This document shows, one piece after another, positions 36,743-44,038 of a stretch of DNA of 64,000 nt (position 1 is its first letter; each line of letters opens with the position of its first letter). The translations under genes were made by a program, and so were the position numbers. Below the pieces are notes generated by a model. That model had not been told where the DNA came from. It ran no database searches and saw only the letters and a program-made list of their open reading frames with translations. The stretch is from Sphingomonas caseinilytica (GTDB lineage: Bacteria > Pseudomonadota > Alphaproteobacteria > Sphingomonadales > Sphingomonadaceae). Location of the stretch: assembly GCF_023516455.1 (NCBI RefSeq), contig NZ_JAMGBA010000002.1, positions 334,501 through 398,500 of the forward strand, read 5' to 3'.

Positions 36743-37557
36743 CGTCAAAACCCTATGCCGAAGTGATTGGCGATCCGATCGTGCAGAGCCTGTCGCCGAC
36801 CATTCACGGATTTTGGCTTGAAGCTCTCGGGATCGACGCCAGCTACGGCCGTCGCCAGGTAAGCCGCGCCGACTTCCCGGCCTATCTGGAAGAACGGCGA
36901 GCCGACACGAACTGGCGCGGATCCAACGTCACCATGCCGCTTAAGCTCGATGCGGCCGCGATGGCCGACGAAGTCACCGATCGCGCCGTCGCGGCCGGCG
37001 CCGCCAACGTACTGATGATGCGCGAAAGCCGGCTGGCGGCTGCCAACACCGATGTCGGCGCAATCGCGATCCTGCTCACTCGCCTCTACGAATCCAAGGC
37101 GCGAATGGGCAGCGTTACCTTGCTCGGTAACGGTGGCGCCGCCAGGGCCGCGCTGGTTGCGCTCAAGCTGGTCGGCATATCCGCGGTTCGAATCCAGGCG
37201 CGGGATCTTTCCGAGGCTGTAAAGCTTGCGGTCGAGTTCGGATTGGAGGTCGAACCTGCTCTCTTCACTGCTCCAATTGCAACTGACGGCCTGATCAATG
37301 CAACGCCGCTCGGGATGCCCGGTCGCGATTGTCTCAACTGTGAACTGAATCGGATGCCACCCGACGGATGGGTGATGGACATGGTCACCGATCCGCCGGT
37401 CACGCCGCTCATAGCGGCAGCGCGCGAACAAGGACTAAAGACGGCGGGCGGCCTCGACATGCTGGTCGAACAGGCAGCAACCAGCTTCAAACTGTTCTTC
37501 GATGCCGATGCGCCGCGTGACCGCGACGAGCAACTCTGGCAATTACTGAAGCGATGA
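36739..37557 (+). CDS. aroE: Shikimate dehydrogenase
   Basis: AroE reduces 3-dehydroshikimate to shikimate with NADPH in aromatic amino acid synthesis. The 272-residue protein opens YAEVIGDPIVQSLSPTIHGFWLEALGID, has the NVTMPLKLDA catalytic lysine motif (K in MPLK), the Asp-bearing ANTDVGAIAI and the NADP-binding VTLLGNGGAARAALVALKLVG. It overlaps both maf and coaE by ATGA. Members of this group differ from E. coli AroE mainly in length. Confidence 0.95.
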   Translation: MTSKPYAEVIGDPIVQSLSPTIHGFWLEALGIDASYGRRQVSRADFPAYLEERRADTNWRGSNVTMPLKLDAAAMADEVTDRAVAAGAANVLMMRESRLAAANTDVGAIAILLTRLYESKARMGSVTLLGNGGAARAALVALKLVGISAVRIQARDLSEAVKLAVEFGLEVEPALFTAPIATDGLINATPLGMPGRDCLNCELNRMPPDGWVMDMVTDPPVTPLIAAAREQGLKTAGGLDMLVEQAATSFKLFFDADAPRDRDEQLWQLLKR

Positions 37558-38147
37558 TCACCCTCGCGCTCACCGGTTCGATCGGCATGGGGAAATCGAC
37601 TGTCGCGGCGATGTTCGCAGACGAAGCTATTCCAATTTTCGATGCCGACGCGGTCGTCCGCCAACTGCAGGGTCAGGGCGGACGCCTGGTGCCGCAGATC
37701 GAAGCCCGTTTTCCCAATACGACTCGCGATGGAGCGGTCGATCGCGATGCACTTTCGGCAGCCGTGCTTGGGAATCGCGACGAATTGGCTGCGCTTGAGG
37801 CCATCGTCCATCCGGCCGTTCATCATGAGCGCACCCGATTCATCGTCGAGCATGGCGATTCGCCGGCGCTTCTGTTCGACATCCCACTCTTGTTCGAAAC
37901 GGGCGGCGCCGAGGCCTTCGACAAGGTGATCGTCGTTTCCGCCGGTGAAAAGCTTCAGCGGGAGAGAGTCCTCGCCCGGCCGGGCATGACTCGGGAGAAG
38001 TTCGAGCAAATTCTGGGTCGGCAAATGCCGGACGCGGAAAAGCGCGCCCGCGCGGACTTTATCGTCGATACTTCCGGCAGTCTGGATGAAACCCGCGCCC
38101 AGGTGCGCCATATCCTAGCTTGTCTCGGCCTCAAGACGGGTGTTTAA
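37554..38147 (+). CDS. coaE: Dephospho-CoA kinase
   Basis: CoaE phosphorylates dephospho-CoA in the last step of CoA synthesis. The 197-residue protein has the P-loop GSIGMGKSTVAAMF, the acidic IFDADAVVRQL block, and IPLLFETGGAEAFDKVIVVSAG before the lid region (LARPGMTREKFEQIL). The length is normal. It overlaps aroE by ATGA and its stop is 7 bases before the dnaQ start. Confidence 0.95.
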   Translation: MITLALTGSIGMGKSTVAAMFADEAIPIFDADAVVRQLQGQGGRLVPQIEARFPNTTRDGAVDRDALSAAVLGNRDELAALEAIVHPAVHHERTRFIVEHGDSPALLFDIPLLFETGGAEAFDKVIVVSAGEKLQRERVLARPGMTREKFEQILGRQMPDAEKRARADFIVDTSGSLDETRAQVRHILACLGLKTGV

Positions 38148-38154
38148 GGAAGCC

Positions 38155-38874
38155 ATGCGTGAAATCGTCTTCGACACGGAGACCACGGGACTCTCTCCCG
38201 CGGCCGGCGACCGCATGGTCGAAATCGGATGTATCGAAATGGTCGGCCGGGTCGAGACGGGCCGGCACTTCCATTGCTACTTCAATCCCGAACGCTCGAT
38301 GCCGAGCGAGGCCGAGGCGGTCCATGGTCTCAGCGACATCTTCCTGTCCGACAAGCCGCGCTTCGCCGACAAGGCCGAAGAGCTGCTGGAGTTTATCGGC
38401 GATGCGCCGCTCGTCGCTCACAACGCCAGCTTCGACTTCGGATTCCTGAACAACGAACTTGAGCGCTGCGGCCGCGGCAATGTCTGCATGACCCGAATGG
38501 TCGACACGCTGGTGCTGGCCCGGTCGCGTCATCCAGGCGCAAAACATAGCCTGGATGCGCTTTGCACACGCTACGGCGTCGACCGTTCGCAGCGCGTGAA
38601 GCATGGCGCATTGCTCGATGCGCAGCTGCTGGCGCAGGTCTATATCGAGCTGACCGGCGGACGGCAGATCGGCCTTGGACTGGTCGCAGAAGCACCTAGC
38701 AGCGTGACGATTTCAGTGACGAATTTGGGACCGGCGACGGGCGCCGTCCGGGAAGCGCGGCCACATGCCGCAACGCCGGAAGAACTAGCCCGACATCGGA
38801 CTTTTGTGGCGAAGATCGCCAATCCCTTGTGGGACCGCTTTATCGATCCCACTTCGGAACGCGGCGCTGCCTAA
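38155..38874 (+). CDS. dnaQ: DNA polymerase III subunit epsilon (proofreading exonuclease)
   Basis: The epsilon subunit provides the 3'-5' proofreading activity of the replicative polymerase. The 239-residue protein has VFDTETTGL (Exo I), HNASFDFGFLNNEL (Exo II) and HGALLDAQLLAQVYIEL (Exo III His/Asp). It is the DnaQ family of DEDDh enzymes. I start at the ATG at 38155 because AAGGA stands 4 bases upstream; an in-frame GTG at 38140 would add five residues and overlap coaE. A role in replication next to oriC fits well. The C-terminal tail after residue 180 binds the polymerase subunit. Confidence 0.95.
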   Translation: MREIVFDTETTGLSPAAGDRMVEIGCIEMVGRVETGRHFHCYFNPERSMPSEAEAVHGLSDIFLSDKPRFADKAEELLEFIGDAPLVAHNASFDFGFLNNELERCGRGNVCMTRMVDTLVLARSRHPGAKHSLDALCTRYGVDRSQRVKHGALLDAQLLAQVYIELTGGRQIGLGLVAEAPSSVTISVTNLGPATGAVREARPHAATPEELARHRTFVAKIANPLWDRFIDPTSERGAA

Positions 38875-38920
38875 CACCGTTGGGCGTCAAGCGCCGCGAT
38901 GAGATGAAAGGAGAGCCAGC

Positions 38921-39490
38921 ATGGATATTCGGGTCGCAGGTCATCAGGTCGATACCGGCGAGGCGCTCCGTTCCCATGTCTCCGATCGGCTGTCGGCCAT
39001 TGCCGACCGCTATTTTTCTAGGGCTGTCGCGGCCAATGTGACGTTTGGACGCGGTCCCTACGAGGATTTCACCTGCGACATCGTCGCCCCGGTCAATCAG
39101 GGCGTTGTCCTGAAGTCCTCCAATCGCGCCAACGATGCGCACATCGCCTTCGACGGCGCCGCGGACAAGATCGAGAAACAGCTCAAGCGCTATATGGATC
39201 GTCTGCGCGAGCGTCGCAGCGAGGCGGATGGCGCCGGCGTCCCGCAGGATGCCGCCTACACGGTGTTCGCGGCCCCCGCCGACGAAGAGGAACCGATTCC
39301 GCCCGCGCCGCCGATCGTCGCCGAAACGCGGGTCGACATCCCGGATGCAAGCGTATCGGATGCGGTGATGATGCTCGACCTCAGGAACACGACGGCGCTG
39401 ATGTTCCGCAACTCGAAGAGCGGCGAATTCAACATGGTCTATCGCCGGGACGATGGAACGATCGGCTGGGTCGAACCGTCTGCCAAGTGA
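38921..39490 (+). CDS. hpf: Long ribosome hibernation-promoting factor
   Basis: HPF dimerises 70S ribosomes into inactive 100S particles in stationary phase. The 189-residue protein is the long form: an N-terminal ribosome-binding domain (VAGHQVDTGEALRSHVSDRLSAIADRY) joined by an acidic/Pro linker to a C-terminal dimerisation domain (DAVMMLDLRNTTALMFRNSKSGEFNMVYRRDDGTIG). A strong AAAGGAGAG precedes the ATG. It is separated from rpoN (2622-4082), with which it is paired in many proteobacteria, but it still has ptsN behind it. Confidence 0.94.
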   Translation: MDIRVAGHQVDTGEALRSHVSDRLSAIADRYFSRAVAANVTFGRGPYEDFTCDIVAPVNQGVVLKSSNRANDAHIAFDGAADKIEKQLKRYMDRLRERRSEADGAGVPQDAAYTVFAAPADEEEPIPPAPPIVAETRVDIPDASVSDAVMMLDLRNTTALMFRNSKSGEFNMVYRRDDGTIGWVEPSAK

Positions 39491-39565
39491 CAAAGACCGT
39501 TTCGCTCGGCTAACGGCGTTGCCGAAGTTGGCGCGTATATGCGTGGCCCGTGAAAGTATCAGTGA

Positions 39566-40030
39566 ATGCAGCTTGCCCAGTTCCTCGATTTCGAAGCGAT
39601 CCGCATTGACCTGGCGACAGGAAACAAGCGCCAGTTGTTGAACCAGCTGGCGCAGATCGCCGGGGCTCGCCTGTCGATCGATCCATCGAAGATCGCCGAT
39701 TCGATCGGTGAGCGCGAACGGCTTGGGTCGACCGGTTTCGGCGGAGGTGTCGCGATCCCGCACGGCAAGCTGCCTGGCCTGGAACGAGTCTATGCGCTGG
39801 TTGCCCGCCTTGCCTCGCCGATGGATTACAAGGCTGTCGATGGCCAGCCGGTCGACCTCGTGTTCCTGCTGCTATCTCCGCCCGACGCTGGGGCCGAGCA
39901 TTTGAAGGCGCTGGCGGCAGTCAGCCGCTTGGTGCGCCATGCCGGAATCGTCGAGAAGCTGCGCGGAGCGCGCAGCCGGGACGCGATGGCCGCCGTCTTG
40001 ATGGGCGCAGAGGAACGCGATGCCGCCTGA
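39566..40030 (+). CDS. ptsN: PTS nitrogen regulatory protein EIIA(Ntr)
   Basis: PtsN is the IIA-type phosphocarrier of the nitrogen PTS, which regulates nitrogen, potassium and envelope metabolism without transporting sugar. The 154-residue protein has the GVAIPHGKLPGL block with the phosphorylatable histidine, and a second conserved stretch SERERLGSTGF before it. Its start is 75 bases after hpf. No EI(Ntr) or NPr gene is near. Its stop lies inside the next gene, overlapping by 11 bases. Confidence 0.93.
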   Translation: MQLAQFLDFEAIRIDLATGNKRQLLNQLAQIAGARLSIDPSKIADSIGERERLGSTGFGGGVAIPHGKLPGLERVYALVARLASPMDYKAVDGQPVDLVFLLLSPPDAGAEHLKALAAVSRLVRHAGIVEKLRGARSRDAMAAVLMGAEERDAA

Positions 40031-40493
40031 GGCGGTCGACCTTCGACCGACCGGAGAAGAAGCGCATCTGCGGGCGCTTGAATCTCTTTATGATTCGGCA
40101 CCGATCAATCAGCTTTTCCGGTCGAAACTCGTTCTTCCCGATGCTGGCCGAAGCGAGATAAGGTTCGCGGTCTCGGACGAAAGCTTTCACGCGGCCGGGG
40201 CGGCCCATGGAACGCTGTATTTCAAGATGCTGGACGATGCGGCTTTCTATGCAGCCAACGGCCTGGTCAGCGACCGTTTCCTTTTGACGACGGCCTTCAA
40301 CCTTCACTTCACCAAGCCGATGCGTTCGGGCGAAGCGCGGGCCGAGGGCCGCTGGATATCCGGCAAGCGAAGGGTGTTCGTCGCTGAAGCGCGAATCGTC
40401 GATTCCGAAGGCGAGGAATGCGCACGCGGCACCGGGACGTTCATGCGCTCGCACATCTCCCTCTCCAGCCTCGACGGATATCGCACGCGTTGA
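40020..40493 (+). CDS. PaaI-type hotdog thioesterase
   Basis: The 157-residue protein has a hotdog fold of the PaaI family. HAAGAAHGTLYFKMLDDAAFYAAN is the helix-and-turn region and FLLTTAFNLHFTKPM with the EARAEGRWI strand are the later hotdog core. Such enzymes cleave acyl-CoA thioesters, but the substrate is unknown. It overlaps ptsN by 11 bases and its stop overlaps the next start by TGATG, so a translationally coupled ptsN-thioesterase-DUF1491 group is likely. Confidence 0.85.
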   Translation: MPPEAVDLRPTGEEAHLRALESLYDSAPINQLFRSKLVLPDAGRSEIRFAVSDESFHAAGAAHGTLYFKMLDDAAFYAANGLVSDRFLLTTAFNLHFTKPMRSGEARAEGRWISGKRRVFVAEARIVDSEGEECARGTGTFMRSHISLSSLDGYRTR

Positions 40494-40834
40494 TGGCCGA
40501 GCGGTTGCCCGCGCATCTCGAAGCGGCCGGCTTTATCCGCCAGGCGGAGGCCGAAGGCGGCTTCGGTACGATCATCAAGCGCGGGGACGCTGACCGCGGG
40601 GCGCTGATCCTGTTGATCGCCAGTAGGGGCCAACACCAGGCCTGCCTCGAGAGGGCGCTTGGCCCCGACGGAATTTATGGTTGGCAAAGGTCCGGTCCGC
40701 CGGTCGGCGCCGACAGCCAAAGTTTGGCGGATTGGAGCGAAAAACGGCTCCGGTTTGATGAAGATTCATGGTTAATTGAACTGGACATCCCGGACCCGCA
40801 ACGACTCATCGTGGAAATGGGCGCTAAAGGTTGA
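40493..40834 (+). CDS. DUF1491 family protein
   Basis: This 113-residue protein matches the DUF1491 family of alphaproteobacteria. The body reads RLPAHLEAAGFIRQAEAEGG, FGTIIKRGDADRGALILLIASRG and a C-terminal WLIELDIPDPQRLIVEMG. The chosen ATG at 40493 overlaps the preceding stop. No signal peptide or membrane segment is seen. Its function is unknown. Confidence 0.85.
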   Translation: MAERLPAHLEAAGFIRQAEAEGGFGTIIKRGDADRGALILLIASRGQHQACLERALGPDGIYGWQRSGPPVGADSQSLADWSEKRLRFDEDSWLIELDIPDPQRLIVEMGAKG

Positions 40835-41004
40835 CCCCCCGGAACCAATCCGAAATCACGGCCCCGGAGTTAAACGCGGGGGGTATCCGCATATCGGCGA
40901 TGTAGGCCGAACTAGATACCACGCAGTCGGGGAACCACCCTCGGCGATGCTGACTTGAGGTCGGCTCGCCAACGGGCCGGTTCACCGCCCAAGTAACGGT
41001 TTGC

Positions 41005-41634
41005 ATGTTCGTGTCGCTTCGTACCGCCTTCATGGTGATCGCCGCTTTGACCGGTTCGTCGGTCGCTCCGGCCCAGGTAACCCCTGCAACGGAACCGCTG
41101 ATCTCTGAAGGCCCGGTTCCGGCTTCCATGAAAGTGATTCCGCTCCCGGCAGCGGAAGCTCCGGATCCTCTCTCGCCACTGGGCGAAGAGGTCGTACAGC
41201 CGGAAGATACCATCGACCCGCAAGCAACCTTGGCCGAAGCCGTGGCCAGCATGCGCAGCTCCGATCCCGGCAGCCGTGAACTGGAATGCCTTGCGGTCGG
41301 CATCTATTACGAGGCGAAGAGCGAGAGCCTGAAGGGCCAGCTGGCCGTCGGCCACGTCATCGCCAACCGCGCCGAATCCGGCCGGTTCCCGTCCAGCTAT
41401 TGCGGCGTGCTGTTCCAGCGCAGCCAGTTCAGCTTCATTCGCGGACGCTCGCTGCCGTCCGTCCCGCGCGCCAGCCAGGATTGGCAGGATGCAGTGGCGA
41501 TCGCCAAGATCGTCGACCAGGAACTTCAACCTTCGCCGATGGGCAAGGCGCTGTTCTTCCACGCGCGCCGGGTCTCGCCGGGCTGGCGTCTGACTCGCGT
41601 CGGCACGCTCGGCAATCACGTTTTCTACCGCTGA
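41005..41634 (+). CDS. SleB-type cell wall hydrolase
   Basis: The 209-residue protein has an N-terminal signal peptide (AFMVIAALTGSSVAPAQ), a spacer of about 80 residues and a C-terminal SleB hydrolase domain. ECLAVGIYYEAKSESLKGQLAVGHVIANRA carries the catalytic glutamate region and GQLAV block, and GKALFFHARRVSPGW is the distal motif. SleB proteins cut glycan strands of peptidoglycan (lytic transglycosylase fold). A non-spore-former would use it for wall turnover. It stands alone between non-coding stretches of 170 and 105 bases. Confidence 0.9.
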   Translation: MFVSLRTAFMVIAALTGSSVAPAQVTPATEPLISEGPVPASMKVIPLPAAEAPDPLSPLGEEVVQPEDTIDPQATLAEAVASMRSSDPGSRELECLAVGIYYEAKSESLKGQLAVGHVIANRAESGRFPSSYCGVLFQRSQFSFIRGRSLPSVPRASQDWQDAVAIAKIVDQELQPSPMGKALFFHARRVSPGWRLTRVGTLGNHVFYR

Positions 41635-41656
41635 TCGTCGTCGTTCCTGACTAAGG

Positions 41657-41676
41657 GGCCGCCTTTGCTGGCGGCC
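41657..41676 (+). terminator. Weak hairpin after the SleB-type gene
   Basis: GGCCGCC (41657-41663) and GGCGGCC (41670-41676) form a 7 bp stem with a TTTGCT loop. There is no T run after it (CTCAAAGG), so termination may need Rho. Confidence 0.35.
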
Positions 41677-41739
41677 TCAAAGGGGTACTCGCCAAACTCC
41701 CAGATTGGCTGCGTGCCCCTTTTGTTCTAACAGTCGGTG

Positions 41740-42225
41740 ATGGCTTCGAGTCCGATTCCCGATTGTTTTGTCGATGGCCCGCCGATCGCAGCGGAGGTCG
41801 CGCGGGGCGTTACCCGGCTGTTTTGCAGGCATGACCTGTTCGCAATGTGCGAAGTGCCGCTGCCGAATGGACGGCGCGCAGACCTGATGGCGATCGGGCC
41901 GAAAGGCGAGCTGACCATCGTTGAGATCAAGGTCAGCCGCGCGGATCTTTTGTCGGACCAGAAATGGACGGACTATCTCGATTATTGCGATCGTTTCTTC
42001 TGGGCGGTGCCGCAGCTGCTGGCGCCGATTCTGGAGGACGCGCGCTTCCTGCCGGATCATGCCGGATTGCTGGTCGCCGACCGTTATGATGCCGCGGTCA
42101 TGCGCGAGCCGTCGACCAGGCCGCTCGCACCTGCACGACGGAAGGCGGAAACACTCAGATTCGCGCGCCGCGCCGCACGCCGGTTGTCGGCGCAGATCGA
42201 CCCGTCGCTCGGCGACAGCTTCTAG
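41740..42225 (+). CDS. mmcB: MmcB family DNA repair protein
   Basis: The 161-residue protein belongs to the MmcB family, identified in Caulobacter as an SOS gene needed for mitomycin C resistance. DLMAIGPKGELTIVEIKVSRADLLSDQKWTDYLDYCDRFF has a PD-(D/E)xK-like core (D and E-x-K), which suggests a nuclease. I take the ATG at 41740; a GTG one codon upstream is possible. The promoter region shows only a half LexA site (GTTC at 41725), so SOS control cannot be confirmed. The stop is shared with the convergent ankyrin gene through one CTAG. Confidence 0.88.
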   Translation: MASSPIPDCFVDGPPIAAEVARGVTRLFCRHDLFAMCEVPLPNGRRADLMAIGPKGELTIVEIKVSRADLLSDQKWTDYLDYCDRFFWAVPQLLAPILEDARFLPDHAGLLVADRYDAAVMREPSTRPLAPARRKAETLRFARRAARRLSAQIDPSLGDSF

Positions 42226-42839
42226 TTGATCTTGGGGCCGGTGACGGCCTTCTTGCCCGCCGGCTTGATGGTTTCGATCAGCTTCAGCAGTTGCGGGTTA
42301 CGCGTATCGCGCTTGGCATAATCGCGCGGCGTATAGCCGGTGACATGATCGCCCTTGTCGGGGTTGGCGCCCGCTTTCAGCAATTGCTCGACCATTCTCG
42401 GCTGCCGTTGCTGCACCGCGACCGCAAGCGCTGTTTCCCCGCGGCGATTGACCCCGTCGATCCTCGCTCCGCGCCGAATCAGCTGGGCGGCCGCTTCCTC
42501 GAACCCAATCTCCGCGGCAATGGTCAACGGTATGTCGCCCTTGCCGTCGGCGATGTTGGGATCGGCGCCTCGGGTCAGCAAGAAACCGACCCAGTCCAGT
42601 TCGCGCTTGCGAAGGACGATGTTGAGCGGGGTTTCACCGCTATATCCGCGATAGTTGACGACACGGGCTCCGGGCTGGCCGGCAAGTTCGACTGCCTTGT
42701 TGGCATCATCGTCCTTGATCGCCTTCAGGAAGGCTTCGCCGTCCGACGCGTTGAGGCCCAGTCCTTGCGCGAAAATCGGTGCCGGCGATGCGGCGAGCGA
42801 CAGGGCGATGATCGCTGCCAGGCTTCTCTTCAACGTCAC
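42222..42839 (-). CDS. Secreted ankyrin-repeat protein
   Basis: The 205-residue protein has a signal peptide ([20 protein letters not shown]) and then four ankyrin repeats, read from phrases such as [86 protein letters not shown] and [10 protein letters not shown]. It is expected in the periplasm and would bind proteins there. The start is GTG at 42839 with GGGAAGAAAAGA upstream; it lies in the divergent promoter region with the YcgN gene. Partner unknown. Confidence 0.83.
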   Translation of the reverse strand: MTLKRSLAAIIALSLAASPAPIFAQGLGLNASDGEAFLKAIKDDDANKAVELAGQPGARVVNYRGYSGETPLNIVLRKRELDWVGFLLTRGADPNIADGKGDIPLTIAAEIGFEEAAAQLIRRGARIDGVNRRGETALAVAVQQRQPRMVEQLLKAGANPDKGDHVTGYTPRDYAKRDTRNPQLLKLIETIKPAGKKAVTGPKIN

Positions 42840-42894
42840 TCTTTTCTTCCCTGTCTTGATCTCATTGCCTTGGGCGACCAAGGCTGACCGCGGA

Positions 42895-43332
42895 ATGAAT
42901 AGCGCAAAACCCTTTTGGGAAAAGCCTTTGTCGTCGCTCGATCGCGGCGAGTGGGAAGCTCTGTGTGACGGCTGCGGCCGCTGCTGCCTGCACAAGCTCG
43001 AGGATGAGGATACCGGCGAGCTGTTCCCGACCAATGTCGCTTGCAAATTGCTCGACCGGCGAATGGGGCAGTGCACCGACTATCCCAATCGCAAGAAGCT
43101 GGTGTCGGATTGCGTGAAGCTGGATCCGCACAAGCTGGATGAGCTGGAATGGCTTCCGGCAACCTGTGCTTACCGTCTCCGGTATGAAGGCAAGCCCCTC
43201 TTCGATTGGCACTATTTGATTTCGGGTAGCCGGGAGACGGTGCATGAGGCCGGCCAGTCGACCCGGGGCTGGACGATCAGCGAGGTCGATGCCGGGGACC
43301 TTGAATGGCACCTCGTTGATAAGCCTCTTTAG
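42895..43332 (+). CDS. YcgN (UPF0260) family cysteine-cluster protein
   Basis: The 145-residue protein is of the UPF0260/YcgN family, with the sequence [35 protein letters not shown] and further cysteines ([27 protein letters not shown]). The repeated cysteines suggest metal or iron-sulphur binding, but the role is unknown. I chose the ATG at 42895 because the conserved region starts right after it. The next gene overlaps its end by about 44 bases under the favoured start. Confidence 0.87.
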   Translation: MNSAKPFWEKPLSSLDRGEWEALCDGCGRCCLHKLEDEDTGELFPTNVACKLLDRRMGQCTDYPNRKKLVSDCVKLDPHKLDELEWLPATCAYRLRYEGKPLFDWHYLISGSRETVHEAGQSTRGWTISEVDAGDLEWHLVDKPL

Positions 43333-44038
43333 CAAGGGATCGGAAACACTGAACCTGCCCGGACTCGCCTGGCCGGTCGAGCTTCGCCCCCACCCCCGCG
43401 CACGGTCGGTTCGTCTTCGGCTCGATGAAGGGCGCAGTAGATTGCTTTTGACCTATCCCCGAAAGATGAGCCGACGGGCCGCGCTCGATTGGGCCAGCAA
43501 GCAATCGGATTGGGTCGACGCGCAGCTTACAAAGATCCAGCCTGCCGAGCCGTTCATCCCTGGTGTGACCATAGCGGTCGAAGGCACCCCGGTCCGGTTG
43601 CACTGGGACGCCACCCTGCCCAGGACGCCTCGACTGGCCGACGGGGTGTTGAGCTGCGGCGGTCCCGCAGATTCATTTGCGGGAAGGATAGAGCGCTTCC
43701 TGCGTGACCTGGCCCGCAGCCGGCTCAGCGACGCTTCCGCCGATGCGGCGCGCCGGGCCGGGGTTTCGATCCGATCGGTGTCGGTAGGCGATGCCGCAAG
43801 CAGATGGGGCAGTTGCTCGGCCAACGGCGCGCTCCGTTACAGCTGGCGGATCATCCTTGCGCCGCCGCATCTCCTGAATTGGCTAGTGGCGCACGAAGTC
43901 GCGCATCGTCGCCACATGAACCACGGCCCCGAATTCCGGGCGCTAGAGGCGGAGCTCTACGGCGCCAATGTCGCATCGGCGCGGGCGGAGTTGCGCTCAC
44001 TAGGGCCTAGGCTGAAGCGGATCGGTCGGCTGCTCTGA
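43289..44038 (+). CDS. YgjP-type metallopeptidase (M48-like, zinc)
   Basis: The protein of about 249 residues is of the YgjP/DUF45 zinc-metallopeptidase family. [19 protein letters not shown] has the HExxH zinc site and the third ligand region; the N-terminal [32 protein letters not shown] and [29 protein letters not shown] with the WGSC block are the other family features. The start is uncertain: the ATG at 43289 overlaps the upstream gene by 44 bases, and a TTG at 43316 is a good alternative. The end overlaps the convergent PBP gene by 39 bases. Confidence 0.8.
   Translation: MPGTLNGTSLISLFSKGSETLNLPGLAWPVELRPHPRARSVRLRLDEGRSRLLLTYPRKMSRRAALDWASKQSDWVDAQLTKIQPAEPFIPGVTIAVEGTPVRLHWDATLPRTPRLADGVLSCGGPADSFAGRIERFLRDLARSRLSDASADAARRAGVSIRSVSVGDAASRWGSCSANGALRYSWRIILAPPHLLNWLVAHEVAHRRHMNHGPEFRALEAELYGANVASARAELRSLGPRLKRIGRLL

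Noticed and set aside
40835-41004. Possible gene or RNA in the 170-base gap before the SleB-type gene
   Set aside because: Only a small CCCCG/CGGGG hairpin is present and no frame with a family match; the gap is probably promoter and leader.
41640-41739. LexA (SOS) box upstream of mmcB
   Set aside because: Only a GTTC half site is seen, and the second half seven bases later reads CGGT; a full GTTC-N7-GTTC site is missing.
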